From contig CM043955.1 in assembly GCA_014529385.2 (NCBI GenBank), forward strand, positions 140,956,640 to 141,020,639: a DNA stretch of 64,000 nt. The letters run 5' to 3'. This DNA comes from Adiantum capillus-veneris (Eukaryota; Streptophyta; Polypodiopsida; Polypodiales; Pteridaceae). The notes under the pieces were generated by a model that did not search any database, was not told where the DNA came from, and saw only the letters and a list, made by a program, of their open reading frames with translations. Both the position numbers and the translations under genes were made by a program. Positions 11,660-22,963 of this stretch are shown piece after piece; within the stretch, counting starts at the first letter, position 1; each line of letters starts with the position of its first letter.

Positions 11660-12254
11660 AGTTTATGTAATGATCGGGTGAAAGCTAAAGTCTACCGCCC
11701 TACGGACCGGTTTCACAATTGCTCTCCGAATCGTGCATTAGATAATGGCATCCCTGATGAGGTTTGTTCTTGCAAACCGACTTCAAATGACCATTTACGA
11801 GTCTTTGGCTGTGATGCATTTGTACATGTACTTGTTGATCAGAGGACCAAACTTGACATGAAATCTCTCAAGGACATCTTCATGGGATATGGAGATGAGG
11901 TAGAGATGGGTTACCGAGTTTGGATACCTCAATACAGGAAGATAATTCACAGCTGAGATGTAGCTTTCAATGAGGTTAAGTTGCTGCAAAATGCTTCACA
12001 TGTAGACATTGACAAGAAGAAGGCCAAGTTTCAGCATGATCAGCCAACCATAAAGCCACCTTTGGGTGAAAATGTTTTTCCTTTTAATGTTGAAAATGAT
12101 CAGTAACCCATTTTGCAATAGCCAGAAGAGAATGGATAGCAAATAGGTGCACATAATGGGATTATGACATGACCAGCTTGCTGAAAATGAATTATAGTAG
12201 CGAGGTAATGCTGAAAATTAGCCGCCAATCGATGGTGTGCACATTCCGGATAAT
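11660..12254 (+). pseudogene. Ty1/copia integrase C-terminal fragment, left part of split element
   Basis: The open stretch at 11678-11956 contains NRALDNGIPDEV, DHLRVFGCDAFVHV and RTKLDMKSLKDIFMGYG. These are hallmark segments of the region after the copia integrase core, the 'LRVFGC.A..H.......KLD.....FLGY' block. A stop at 11954 (a TGA in the KIIHS..DVAFNE segment) and later stops show decay. The frame continues as linker sequence up to 12254, where the 4.5-kb non-autonomous LTR element is inserted. The same copia polyprotein resumes at 16785, so the two parts were once contiguous. Gag, protease and the catalytic integrase core are missing upstream. Confidence 0.7.
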
Positions 12255-12259
12255 GTAGA
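12255..12259. other. Target-site duplication GTAGA (left)
   Basis: Five bases identical to 16780-16784 directly abut the TG of the left LTR. A 5-bp TSD is standard for LTR retrotransposon integrase. Confidence 0.85.
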
Positions 12260-13488
12260 TGTCACGTGACACATCCAACCCTATGTGTCCGTGGATAAGC
12301 TACAACATGACCAGGGTTCGGTTCAGTCAAGTCAGTCTAGATTAGGAAGTGATCTGGCACTTTTGTGAGTCTGTTTGCAGATCGTCTATGTCCAGACACT
12401 TAGATTAGATGCATATCCTCTGGTTGCACAGCATGATCATCAGATTCCCATCATAACCCATCAGTAGCATTTTTACAGTGCATAGACCTATTTTTGACAT
12501 TTTTCACTTATTATTTGTAAGCGACTTTTGTTGGAAAGTAGGTAGGGCAATTTTGCTAAGTTGTATAAATAGAAACCTAGCACTAGCACTTTCTGGTAGA
12601 AGAGGCAGCAAGAACCAAGGTTCAACAGGCAACTTCTCAGGAAGACCCCCATCTGAAGACCTAGCGTTTTGCAACTACAATACCTAGCGTTTTTCATCCA
12701 CAGGACCAGCCCTGGCGTTTTTGCATTGCAGAGCAACCTCGGCGACCACAACACACAGCAGATCAGCCCTAACGACAGCAGATCTCTTGGCAACAGCAGA
12801 TCAGCCCTAGCGTTGGCAGACTCCCTGCAGCAGACAGATTTCAGCCCTAGCGTTTTTGCATCAGCATAGCGTTTTGCAGTTTCACCGCGACGGAACACCA
12901 AGAAGCATCTGCGTTTTCAGCTTACAGCAGTCAGACATCGCAGAAGAAGTCCCGAACCTCGTAGATCTCACCTTCCCGCAGCAGTTCCTCGCCGCATGGT
13001 GGGATCCATTGAAGTTTGCAGTTTCAGCCCGGAAAACGCAGATTTCAGCATCTGCGTTTTCAGCGCGTCGTCGTTGCATCGTCGTCATCGACATCGTCAC
13101 CGACATAGAGTCCGAATTAAGCAGATAAAGATTTACAGATTTCTGCCATTAGCATTTTCAGATTTCAGCTCGTCTCGCCGTCGTCTTCATCGTCAGCAAG
13201 TCCAAGCATTGTAGAGATTTGTGCAATCATAAGTAGACCGCTCTCGCCATAGAGAGTGGGGCCTTCGGAGGAGAATTTACAACCCCTTGGTGTCGTATTC
13301 TCTTCTCTCTCTATCTCTCAGTCTCATGCACTTTCACGCACAGTGTCCATTCACTTTGTTTGTGTCCATTGCACTCTCTCATTAAAGAACGGAAGGCTCT
13401 CCCTTCCCTAAGAAAAAGGAACCCTTGAGCACAGTTCGGAGCACTCATCTTGAGCAAAGTTCAACATTCACTTCCGTTGCACCTTACA
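12260..13488 (+). repeat. Left (5') LTR of the non-autonomous element
   Basis: 1229 bp, beginning with the 12-bp palindrome TGTCACGTGACA (contains a G-box) and ending in TTACA. It matches 15528-16779 over its whole length. From 12660 to 13120 it contains many copies of a short CAGCCCTAGCGTTTTTGCA-like motif. Confidence 0.9.
12564..12571 (+). promoter_or_regulatory. LTR TATA box
   Basis: TATAAATA lies about 300 bp into the LTR, preceded by a GC-poor stretch. The same box is conserved at 15843-15850 in the right LTR. Transcription would start near 12595-12605. Confidence 0.65.
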
Positions 13489-13489
13489 T

Positions 13490-13501
13490 TGGTATCCGAG
13501 C
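13490..13501 (+). other. Primer binding site, tRNA-Met type
   Basis: TGGTATCCGAGC starts two bases after the LTR end and differs by one base from the plant consensus TGGTATCAGAGC. Confidence 0.8.
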
Positions 13502-13891
13502 TTTGGCAGTGTTCTTTATCACTCAAGGAAAGAACCACAAGAACCACATAATTTTTTTTTTTGCTTGTTGAGGTCGCACGAACCCAAGTTCGCTGGGGCG
13601 TGTCGATTCCTAATCGTGTTTTTGAAGAATGACAGGAAACCCAAGAAAGAAGGGCTTGTCCAGCCTCCCCTTGTGCCTCTTTTCACTCATTGAGAGTGGG
13701 CCGTGCACTTAGCGGCTGGCCAATCAACGTGAGGTGGGAAAAAACAACCTTGGTGTGAGCGCAAGGCCGCCAAGGGGTGCGCCCGCGGAAAAGAGCAAAA
13801 CTCGGGTGAAGAGAAGATCCTTCTCTAACATAGATTGCAAGTGAAAGAAGAACCCAAGAACCTCAAGACTTGCAAGAATCTCAAGAATCTC

Positions 13892-13980
13892 AAGAACCCA
13901 AGACCCACAAGAACCCAAGTTCCTCGTGAACTTAAGAACCCAAGACCCACAAGAACCCAAGTTCCTCGTGAACTTAAGAA
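13892..13980 (+). repeat. Tandem repeat, 42-bp period, in element leader
   Basis: AAGAACCCAAGACCC begins each of two units. Shorter CAAGAA(C/T)C(C/T)-type repeats extend upstream to 13850. The leader just before the ORF is therefore built from AAGAACCCA-like units. Confidence 0.8.
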
Positions 13981-14012
13981 ACCAAGACGACAAGAACCCA
14001 TGACTTCAATAG

Positions 14013-14810
14013 ATGGTCATCACTCGAAGCGGAATGGATACTTCGCTTGGAAGTGATGAGCATGAGAGAGGCAAAGAAGAATTTTCCCCACCAGGAGGTT
14101 TTTCCGACCCTTCCCCTTCCCCATCTATGCCAAGGATTGCACTAACTCCTATGAAGGAGTTGTCGCAGTTGTTTATAGACAAGAAGTTAGAACACGAAGA
14201 AAGCAGGGCAGCCATAGATCGTGACTACGAAGAAAGAATGGCAGCCATAGATCGTGAATACGACACAAAAATGGAAGCCTTAGAGCGTGAGCATGAGTGC
14301 GAGAATAAAAAAAGACAAGCAAGATTTGATCGCGACAACAAAGCAAGAATGCAAGAGACGTTGCGACTCTTTTCTCAAGTGCAGGCACAGATCCAAGAGA
14401 TTCGGGAAAAGGAGACTCTCTCGGTCTCTTCTTCTCCAAAGCATGACACACATGAAGATTTGCATGATTATGATAAGCATGATGATTTGAATGACAATGA
14501 TAAGCATGATGATTTGGATGACGATGACAAGCATGATGATTTTCATGATGATCACGATGTGATTTCTCACAAGCATGATGAATTGCATGAAGATGGTGTG
14601 ATTGTTCACAAGGATGATGTGTTAGTGGATACTTTTTCTAGCGAAGATAACCTCATTACAGATTTGATCAATTACGAAGATTTGATCTTGCCTTTCGAGT
14701 CGAGGTCCACAGAACCCCCTCAGAAGTTTCGATCCCTCAGGACGATCCGATCTTGGCTCTCGAGCCTAGGTTCAGAGGACCCTCACAGGAAGTACTATGT
14801 GTTCGAATGA
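14013..14810 (+). CDS. Coiled-coil protein with His/Asp-rich repeats, sole ORF of non-autonomous LTR element
   Basis: 265 codons, with the first ATG in the frame (MVITRSG) chosen as start. Residues 1-45 are Ser/Pro/Gly-rich. Residues about 48-135 are highly charged and helical with repeated AAIDRDYEER and AAIDREYDTK segments, a likely coiled coil. Residues about 143-192 are acidic repeats of KHDDL/KHDDF type, each giving His-Asp-Asp clusters. The C-terminal 70 residues are acidic and mixed, ending YYVFE. The MVITRSG start resembles the MxxTRS starts of many plant gypsy Gag proteins, but there is no gag core, zinc knuckle, protease DTG or RT motif. Function is unknown. It could be a divergent structural protein, or a captured host coiled-coil gene whose His/Asp clusters might bind metal. 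The intact frame in an otherwise decayed region suggests either selection or youth. Confidence 0.7.
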   Translation: MVITRSGMDTSLGSDEHERGKEEFSPPGGFSDPSPSPSMPRIALTPMKELSQLFIDKKLEHEESRAAIDRDYEERMAAIDREYDTKMEALEREHECENKKRQARFDRDNKARMQETLRLFSQVQAQIQEIREKETLSVSSSPKHDTHEDLHDYDKHDDLNDNDKHDDLDDDDKHDDFHDDHDVISHKHDELHEDGVIVHKDDVLVDTFSSEDNLITDLINYEDLILPFESRSTEPPQKFRSLRTIRSWLSSLGSEDPHRKYYVFE

Positions 14811-15515
14811 TTAGTCAGCATGCATTGTTCGAGTGTTTCATTCGTGATCGTTTCTTGTATTTATGTGATCCCTTTTCCTAGGCATGACGTATTGTACGTT
14901 GAGCATGTTTCACTCATGGATGAGCACGAATGTATGCGGATTATTCATGAAAAGCTGAAAAGTATGCATTCAAGGAAGTCACATTCCATGTCTCTTCCTT
15001 GGCATGACACAGTGTCATAAAGAGCACAAGAAAGTATGAGCACCAAGCATGGGCATTTCCGTTGTGAATTGCCATAGTTGATTGATTTCGATCACCAAGA
15101 CAAGATTCGATCTCATTGTTTGCGTGTGTGTGGTGAACGGCTTGCCATCTATTTGTTCATCTTCGTTGCATGCACAGTCTTTGAGGAAGAGGAGATTTTG
15201 TCCGCTCACTTTACATGGAATGGGTATGTTCATGGTTTTGTGTTGGAAGTGGTTTCAGGAATTTTCATTCTCAGAGATTCTTGAAGAAGATGGACCTACG
15301 TCCATAGACAAAGTTGAAGCATTGAAGGAGAGTCAGGAGACTTTGTGTCGCTTTCGGCGCGGCCCAAAGAAGCAATCATTGCAGATCTTTATGAAGTTCA
15401 AGTATCGCACAACCCACACATCAGAGTGGGCAGGCAAAGAGTCCCTTCCAGGATTCCGGATGCTATTGGCGATCTCCCTCGACGCCATACAGTTCGGTAC
15501 CAGTACCTCACTTTG
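14811..15515 (+). other. Element interior without recognised gene
   Basis: Several short frames occur in different phases, for example 15082-15516, but none has a known domain. The stretch reaches the polypurine tract directly. Confidence 0.55.
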
Positions 15516-15527
15516 AAAAGGAGGGGA
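15516..15527 (+). other. Polypurine tract
   Basis: AAAAGGAGGGGA lies immediately before the right LTR, where plus-strand DNA synthesis is primed during reverse transcription. Confidence 0.85.
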
Positions 15528-16779
15528 TGTCACGTGACACATCCAACCCTATGTGTCCGTGGACAAGCTACAGCATGACCAGGGTTCAGTTCAGTCAAGT
15601 CAATCTAGATTAGGAAGTGATCTGGCACTTTTGTGAGTCTGTTCGCAGACCGTGCATGTCCAGACACTTAGATTAGATGCATATCCTCTGGTTGCACACA
15701 ACATGATCATCACATTCCCATCAGAACCCATCAGTAGCATTTTTACAGTGCGTAGACCTATTTTCCCTATTTTTGACATTTTTCACTTATTATTTTTAAG
15801 TGACTTTTGTTGGAAAGTAGGTAGGGCAATTTTGCTAAGTTGTATAAATAGAAACCTAGTGCTAGCACTTTCTGGTAGAAGAGGCAGCAGGAACCAAGGT
15901 TCAACATGCAACTTCTCAGCAAGACCCCCATCTGAAGACCTAGCGCTTTGCAACTGCAATACCTAGCGTTTTTCATCCATAGGACCAGCTTTGGCGTTTT
16001 TGCATTGCAGAGCAACCTTGGCGACCACAAGACACAACAGATCAGCCCTAGCGATAGCAGATCTCTTGGCGACAACAGATCAGCCCTAGCGTTGGCAGTT
16101 TCCCCGCAGCAAACAGATTTCAGCCCTAGCGTTTTTGCATCAGCATAGTGTTTTGCAGTTTCACGGCGACAGAACACCAATAAGCATTTGCTTTTTCAGT
16201 TTACAGCAGTTTGACATCGCAAAAGAAGTCTCAAACCTTGTAGATCTCACCTTCTCGTAGCAGTTCCTCGCCGCACAGTGGGATCCATCGAAGTTTGCAG
16301 TTTCAACCCGAAAAACGCAGATTTCAGCATCTGCGTTTTCAGCGCGTCGTCGTTGCATCGTCGTCATCGACATCGTCACCGACATAGAGTCCGAATTCAA
16401 CAGATAAAGATTTGCAGATTTCAACCATTAGCATTTTCAGATTTCAGCCCGTCTCGTTGTCGTCCTCATCGTCGTCGACATCGTTGGCAAGTCCAAGCAT
16501 TGTAGAGATTTGTGCAATCATAAGTAGACCGCTCTCGCCATAGAGAGTGGGGCCTTCAGAGGAGGGTTTACAACTCCCTGGTGTCGTATTCTCTTCTCTC
16601 TCTATCTCTCAGTCTCATGCACTTTCACGCACAGTGTCCATTCACTTTGTTTGTGTCCATTGCACTCTCTCATTATAGAACGGAAGGCTCTCCCTTCCCT
16701 AAGAAAAAGGAACCCTTGAGCACAGTTCGGAGCACTCATCTTGAGGAAAGTTCAACATTCACTTCCGCTGCACCTTACA
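15528..16779 (+). repeat. Right (3') LTR of the non-autonomous element
   Basis: 1252 bp, the direct counterpart of 12260-13488 with scattered substitutions and small indels, for example an extra 11 bases near 15760 and extra CGTCG units near 16465. TATA box at 15843. Confidence 0.9.
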
Positions 16780-16784
16780 GTAGA
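16780..16784. other. Target-site duplication GTAGA (right)
   Basis: Identical to 12255-12259 and directly abuts the LTR end. Confidence 0.85.
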
Positions 16785-17115
16785 CCCATTGCAGGCCAAT
16801 GTAGATCATTGGTGAGGAGGTCTACATGTGTTAGAAGGCAACCAAAGAGGTTTTAGTCATCTATGGATTGCATTTTATTGAACTGATGAGGGTGAGCCTC
16901 TTACATTGAAAGAGGCACAGTCTTTTGAAGACAAAGGTAAGTGGGAGCTTGCTGTGCAATCTGAGATGCAATCACTGTATGCAAATAATACATGGGAGCT
17001 TGTGCCTTTGCCCAAAGGTAGGAAAGCTATTCCTAACAAGTGGGTTTATAATGTCAAATGTGTAGATGACAAACCCAAGTACAAAGCACGTTTGGTTGCC
17101 AAGGGTTTGGTTTGC
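16785..17115 (+). pseudogene. Ty1/copia linker and start of reverse transcriptase, right part of split element
   Basis: After degenerate linker sequence the frame reads KWELAVQSEMQSLYANNTWELVPLPKGRKAI, then NKWVYNVKC and KYKARLVAKG. This is the unmistakable start of copia reverse transcriptase (W..A...E......N.TW.LV..P.....I..KWV). It is cut off after about 50 residues of the domain, before the catalytic YVDD box, at 17115 next to a CT tract. It continues the copia fragment at 11660-12254. Confidence 0.8.
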
Positions 17116-17199
17116 AGTTGAGGGACACGAGCCGAGGCAAGCTCTCTATGTGTGTGTGTGTGGTCTGCAAACGAGTACTGGTAGGGTCAGCTCAAGCGA

Positions 17200-17202
<3 letters not shown>

Positions 17203-17283
<81 letters not shown>
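17203..17283. repeat. (CT)n microsatellite, about 40 units
   Basis: Uninterrupted CT run directly next to the truncated copia RT. Confidence 0.95.
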
Positions 17284-17285
<2 letters not shown>

Positions 17286-17497
17286 GCAAGAGTTCCAGGC
17301 GGCTAGCGCTGCAGGTGAAGGGGAGAGGCAGGCAGGGTTTCTGCGCGCAGGTCTCTGTTTGTGGATTGGAGAGAGTTCAGTGGCCGACGTGGAAAGGGGG
17401 GAGGCAGTCACAGCGAGGCTGGGCTAGGAGGCGCAGGGCGAGGGAGTTGCACAAGCAGAGGGGAGCACACGTGGACATTTGGGGGAGAGAATATTGA

Positions 17498-17520
17498 GGG
17501 GGGGGGGGGGGGGGGGGGGG
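17498..17520 (+). repeat. Poly-G tract, 23 bases
   Basis: Uninterrupted run of 23 G following ATATTGA. Confidence 0.9.
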
Positions 17521-17721
17521 TGTTAGGGCAGCATCAATTAAGAAACTTACTTTCTTTATTGATGTGGCAGTCTGTAGTAGTATGGGTGGACGATTTTAGA
17601 AAAAGTGGTGGGGAAGGCGAATGTGCAGGCGATGCTTTGGTGAAATTGAAAGGGGATTAAGGACGACTGCAAAGGGTAGCAGATGGCGGCTAGCAAAGAG
17701 CGAGAGCATTTTGGCATGTGG

Positions 17722-17843
<122 letters not shown>

Positions 17844-17959
17844 ATGGGCGGTGGCTTGCCGACCTCTCCCCCTTCTATATATAGTCTGTTCGTCCGTCTC
17901 TTGCTCAAGCTACTGTAGAGATACCAATAGGTGAAGCGTGGGGTGGGGTGGGATAGCGT

Positions 17960-19755
<1,796 letters not shown>

Positions 19756-20196
19756 TTACATTTAGGGAAAATTACCAAACTACCCCTCTAATTTGTGGGA
19801 ATTCTCAAAATTTCCCTCAAATTTCAAAAATTTCCAAAATACCCCGTATCTATTTTGGTTGGATTGTTAAAGATTTTCTAATCTTTATTCTTTTTTGACA
19901 ATTGAGATTCGTTTCTGAGTGCTTAGCATGTAATTTGTCACAAATTTCCTCGCAAAAAGAAAGCAATCATGTCTAAAAATAATGAAGCAATTCATCTCCA
20001 AAGCTTACATAACCAACTCAAATTCTAGATTTAGCATCTTGTATTGATAAACAATCAGTCTTCTTATGAAAAGCTACAAATTTTTTTATCTTTGGAGAAA
20101 TTTAATCTCACAACCAAGGGTATTTTGGGAAATTTGAAGAGTATTTTTGGAGTTTTCACAAATTAGAGGGGTATTTTGGTAATTTTTCCTTACACT

Positions 20197-20198
<2 letters not shown>
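19756..20198. mobile_element. Mutator-like MITE with 9-bp target-site duplications
   Basis: The element spans 19765-20189 (425 bp). Its left end GGGAAAATTACCAAAC and right end (reverse complement GGAAAAATTACCAAAA) are long terminal inverted repeats. They continue through CTACCCCTCTAATTTGTG, about 50 bp well matched and up to about 90 bp loosely. Flanking 9-mers TTACATTTA (19756-19764) and TTACACTTA (20190-20198) differ at one base. A 9-bp TSD plus long TIRs starting with GGG is the signature of Mutator-like elements. There is no transposase inside, so it is non-autonomous. Confidence 0.8.

Positions 20199-20292
<94 letters not shown>
20199..20292. repeat. Compound microsatellite (CT)n-(CA)n
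   Basis: About 28 CT units followed by about 19 CA units, directly abutting the right TSD of the MITE. Confidence 0.95.
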
Positions 20293-20294
<2 letters not shown>

Positions 20295-20379
20295 CGAATG
20301 CTGCACGCCGTGTGCAAGGCTTATCCCCATCAATATTATACAAGTTGTGTGGGGTAAAGGGGTAGGCGGTATAAGGAGA

Positions 20380-20644
20380 GGAGACTTTTTGTGTCTTCTC
20401 TATAGTGGAGGATATGGCGGACCAACTCAGGCGCATTTTGCCAAGAAGAAGGCGATGTTGCTTCCAGTGTTCATGCCAGCTGTGAGCACCATGAATGCCA
20501 TATCCGTAGAGGCCAAGTTGGCGGCGGCGGTGAAAATGCTCGAAGAAGAATGATTGGAATCATAGATAAATATACCCTGGAGGTAGATGCAGGAGAGAGA
20601 GAAAGAGAGACAACGTGATCAGTAGCAATAACAATGGAACGCTG

Positions 20645-20688
<44 letters not shown>

Positions 20689-21060
20689 TGGACACAGCCT
20701 GAACTATCTCGAGAGGAACCATGAAAGATGGGTCCCGACTCTTGGGCGTTGGCAAGCAAATGGGCATCGGCCAGTATCATTTCTCTGAGTGCTCTAGGAA
20801 TCGATGATTCCGATTGCACCTCACTAGAATAATCACGGATATCCATCACATGCACAACCTTATTGAAGTGCCCTTGCGCCACATGGCAAGCCGAAATTCC
20901 TTTCTGCTTAATAGAGTAGTATAGATGTGCTTTCAATACCGTTGCACGAAGTTTCGCTGGGCTAGGGTGAAGGTTTCTCTGGTATGGCCAGGTCGCGAGC
21001 TCGATCAGTAAATGACTAGCGAACGTTAGGGGCATCCATTTGCATTTGTGTGACTTGAGG
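20380..21060 (-). pseudogene. Possible ankyrin-repeat protein fragment, interrupted by an AG tract
   Basis: On the minus strand a frame contains LLIELATWPYQRNLHPS, then KAHLYYSIKQKGISACHVA and GHFNKVVHVMDI. The G.sA.HvA...GHf.vV..mldi spacing resembles one ankyrin repeat. The frame runs on through EVQSESSIPRALREMILAD and is then broken by an AG tract (20649-20685). A further hydrophobic stretch left of it may belong to the same protein. Plant ankyrin proteins are often membrane-anchored defence regulators, but with only one recognisable repeat this call is weak. Confidence 0.35.
20649..20685. repeat. (AG)n microsatellite
   Basis: About 18 AG units. Confidence 0.95.
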
Positions 21061-21149
21061 TTGTAGTGAACGCTGTTGTGTGACTTGCGGTTGCATTTGT
21101 GTGACTTGCGATTGTAGTGAATGCTGAGGAATCTAGAGATTCGTCCTAA

Positions 21150-21520
21150 TAAACAAGTGAAAGAATCACAATGGCTTTCTAAAACAATTAGGCATGATAA
21201 AATCATTAGGTTGAGTCTAAGTAGAATCAATGTTCAAGAAAGGATTGCCTCAGCTTAGCCTTGAGCCGGTTGAAAATGGAGACTAGCTGGTTGCAAACCA
21301 TGGTAAAGGGAAGAAAAATTGGTGAAATATGTGAGAAAATAGTTCAAAAATCCTACAAATATTACATTTATGCTAGTATTCCCAATTCGCTTCTTTGCAG
21401 GAAGGAAATTCAATCGATGACCGCTTAATAAAAGAGACTTTCTTGAATATTGACTAGAATTAAGTTATAGAATGTAAGAAAAGTCAATCCATGTGAGTCT
21501 GTGAAATAAAAAAACTCATT
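21150..21520. repeat. Rearranged copy of the 60026-61292 repeat family
   Basis: 21150-21240 matches 60026-60130 in direct orientation (AAACAAGTGAAAG, GGCTTTCTAAAACAAT). 21295-21450 matches the reverse complement of about 60117-60270 (GCAAACCATGGTAAAGGGAA). 21460-21520 again matches 60395-60490 directly. An internal segment has thus been inverted. The large LTR element at 21551 is inserted at its right side. Confidence 0.65.
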
Positions 21521-21550
21521 AATATATATGTGTGTGTGTGTATCCATAGG

Positions 21551-22664
21551 AGGGAGAGATAGTGAGTCTACTAGTGCGTTTTCTAAAGATGACTCACAGA
21601 CACAGAGACTTTGCTAACATGAGTGTGTGTGTGTGTCGACCATTGGAGTCGAGATGTAGACATAGCTTTTTTACATAGTGCAAGTTCCTAAAGAAAATTG
21701 CTACACTAAGTCCCCTCTCTTGTGATGCGAATGTTGCCAATCCCTCCCACCAAAATACTACCAAGTGCTGACCTCTGATGAAGTTGCCGCCTCCCCAATC
21801 TCTCACAATCTCTTGTCAATCTCCCAAATCAATCCCCCTTGATAGTGACCTCTCAGTGCCTTTTTATAGGTGTTGGTTGCTTTAGGTTAGGGTAATCTTA
21901 TTAGATTAAGGGTTCTAATCAGGGGAGACAAAGCAAGGTGGTGGGCCCTGGATGGTTGACCCTTGCTTTGTTGTGAGAAATATTATAAAGGAAAACTCCT
22001 AGGTGGGCCTTGGTGACCATCACCTAGAGAGAGGTGATAATTTACAAATTGGGATTTTCTACAAGATTTGGTTTAAAAGTAGGAGAAATGATGACAACCT
22101 ATGGATTTTACTGAAGAGGGCGTCATGGATGTGATGCCGGTGAACGGCGGCCTAGCTAGTACGTCGGTGTAGCGCATTCGTCATTTTCGGGGTCGGCTGG
22201 GGCATGCCTTCGGTGTCTTTTCTTGTTTCAGTGTCGGTGACGCGTGACTTGGCCATCTTCTTTTTGTTGATGACGTCGATGTCGTCGAGTCCTTCGTTTT
22301 TTTCTATTTTCTTTGATGGGTGCGTATGGCGTGCGTGTTCGGATATATTTATGTTTGTGTGTGTAAACGTATGTGCTATATATGTGAGTGCGCATAGGTG
22401 TGTGTGCTTGTGGATGTATGTAATTGTGTGTGCGAGTGTTTTTTATGAAAAGCGATGTGAGTGTGTGCGTATGGCTCGGGGTTGTGTGTGGGTGTGTAAG
22501 CGGGAGAGTGAGTGCATGTAAACGGGGAGGTATAAGTTATATATATATATATATATATAGTAAATTTCGGTGCCTGCTGTGCAAAGAGAGGTAGGACGAG
22601 AACGGGAGAGAGAGAGGGAGCAGATGCTGTATGGGGGGAGGGGAGGGTGTGTGTGTGTGTAGTT

Positions 22665-22704
<40 letters not shown>

Positions 22705-22855
22705 TGTTTACTGCTACGCCTTCAGGTTGCTCGACACAGAGAGCAAGCAGGGGAGAAAGCGAGAGAGAGAGAGTGGTAATAGCGTGAGAGGGAGACAGGA
22801 TGGGGTGAGGTGGCGAGGGAGGGAGAAGGTGAGGGAGTGGGGTGTGTGGGTGTGG

Positions 22856-22894
<39 letters not shown>

Positions 22895-22927
22895 CCTCGA
22901 TGCTGGCTGCCTGCGGGCTTGAGCAGA

Positions 22928-22963
<36 letters not shown>

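Larger units (their letters stand above)
12260..16779 (+). mobile_element. Complete non-autonomous LTR retrotransposon with coiled-coil ORF
   Basis: Total length is 4520 bp, with left LTR 12260-13488, primer site 13490-13501, interior 13489-15527, polypurine tract 15516-15527 and right LTR 15528-16779. A GTAGA TSD flanks it. The LTRs start TGTCACGTGACA and end CCTTACA. No gag, protease, reverse transcriptase or integrase motif is visible in the 2-kb interior, which holds a single 265-codon ORF. The element must depend on proteins of another element. It sits inside a copia pol sequence, so it is younger than that copia insertion. By eye the first 135 LTR positions differ at about seven sites, so it is not a very recent insertion. 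It fits the LARD-type non-autonomous class (large LTRs, short interior), except that it retains an ORF. Confidence 0.9.

Noticed and set aside
14280-14609. Antisense frame of 109 codons rich in Ile/Met under the element ORF
   Set aside because: It is the shadow of the Asp/His-codon repeats (ATGATG...) on the opposite strand, and has no domain.
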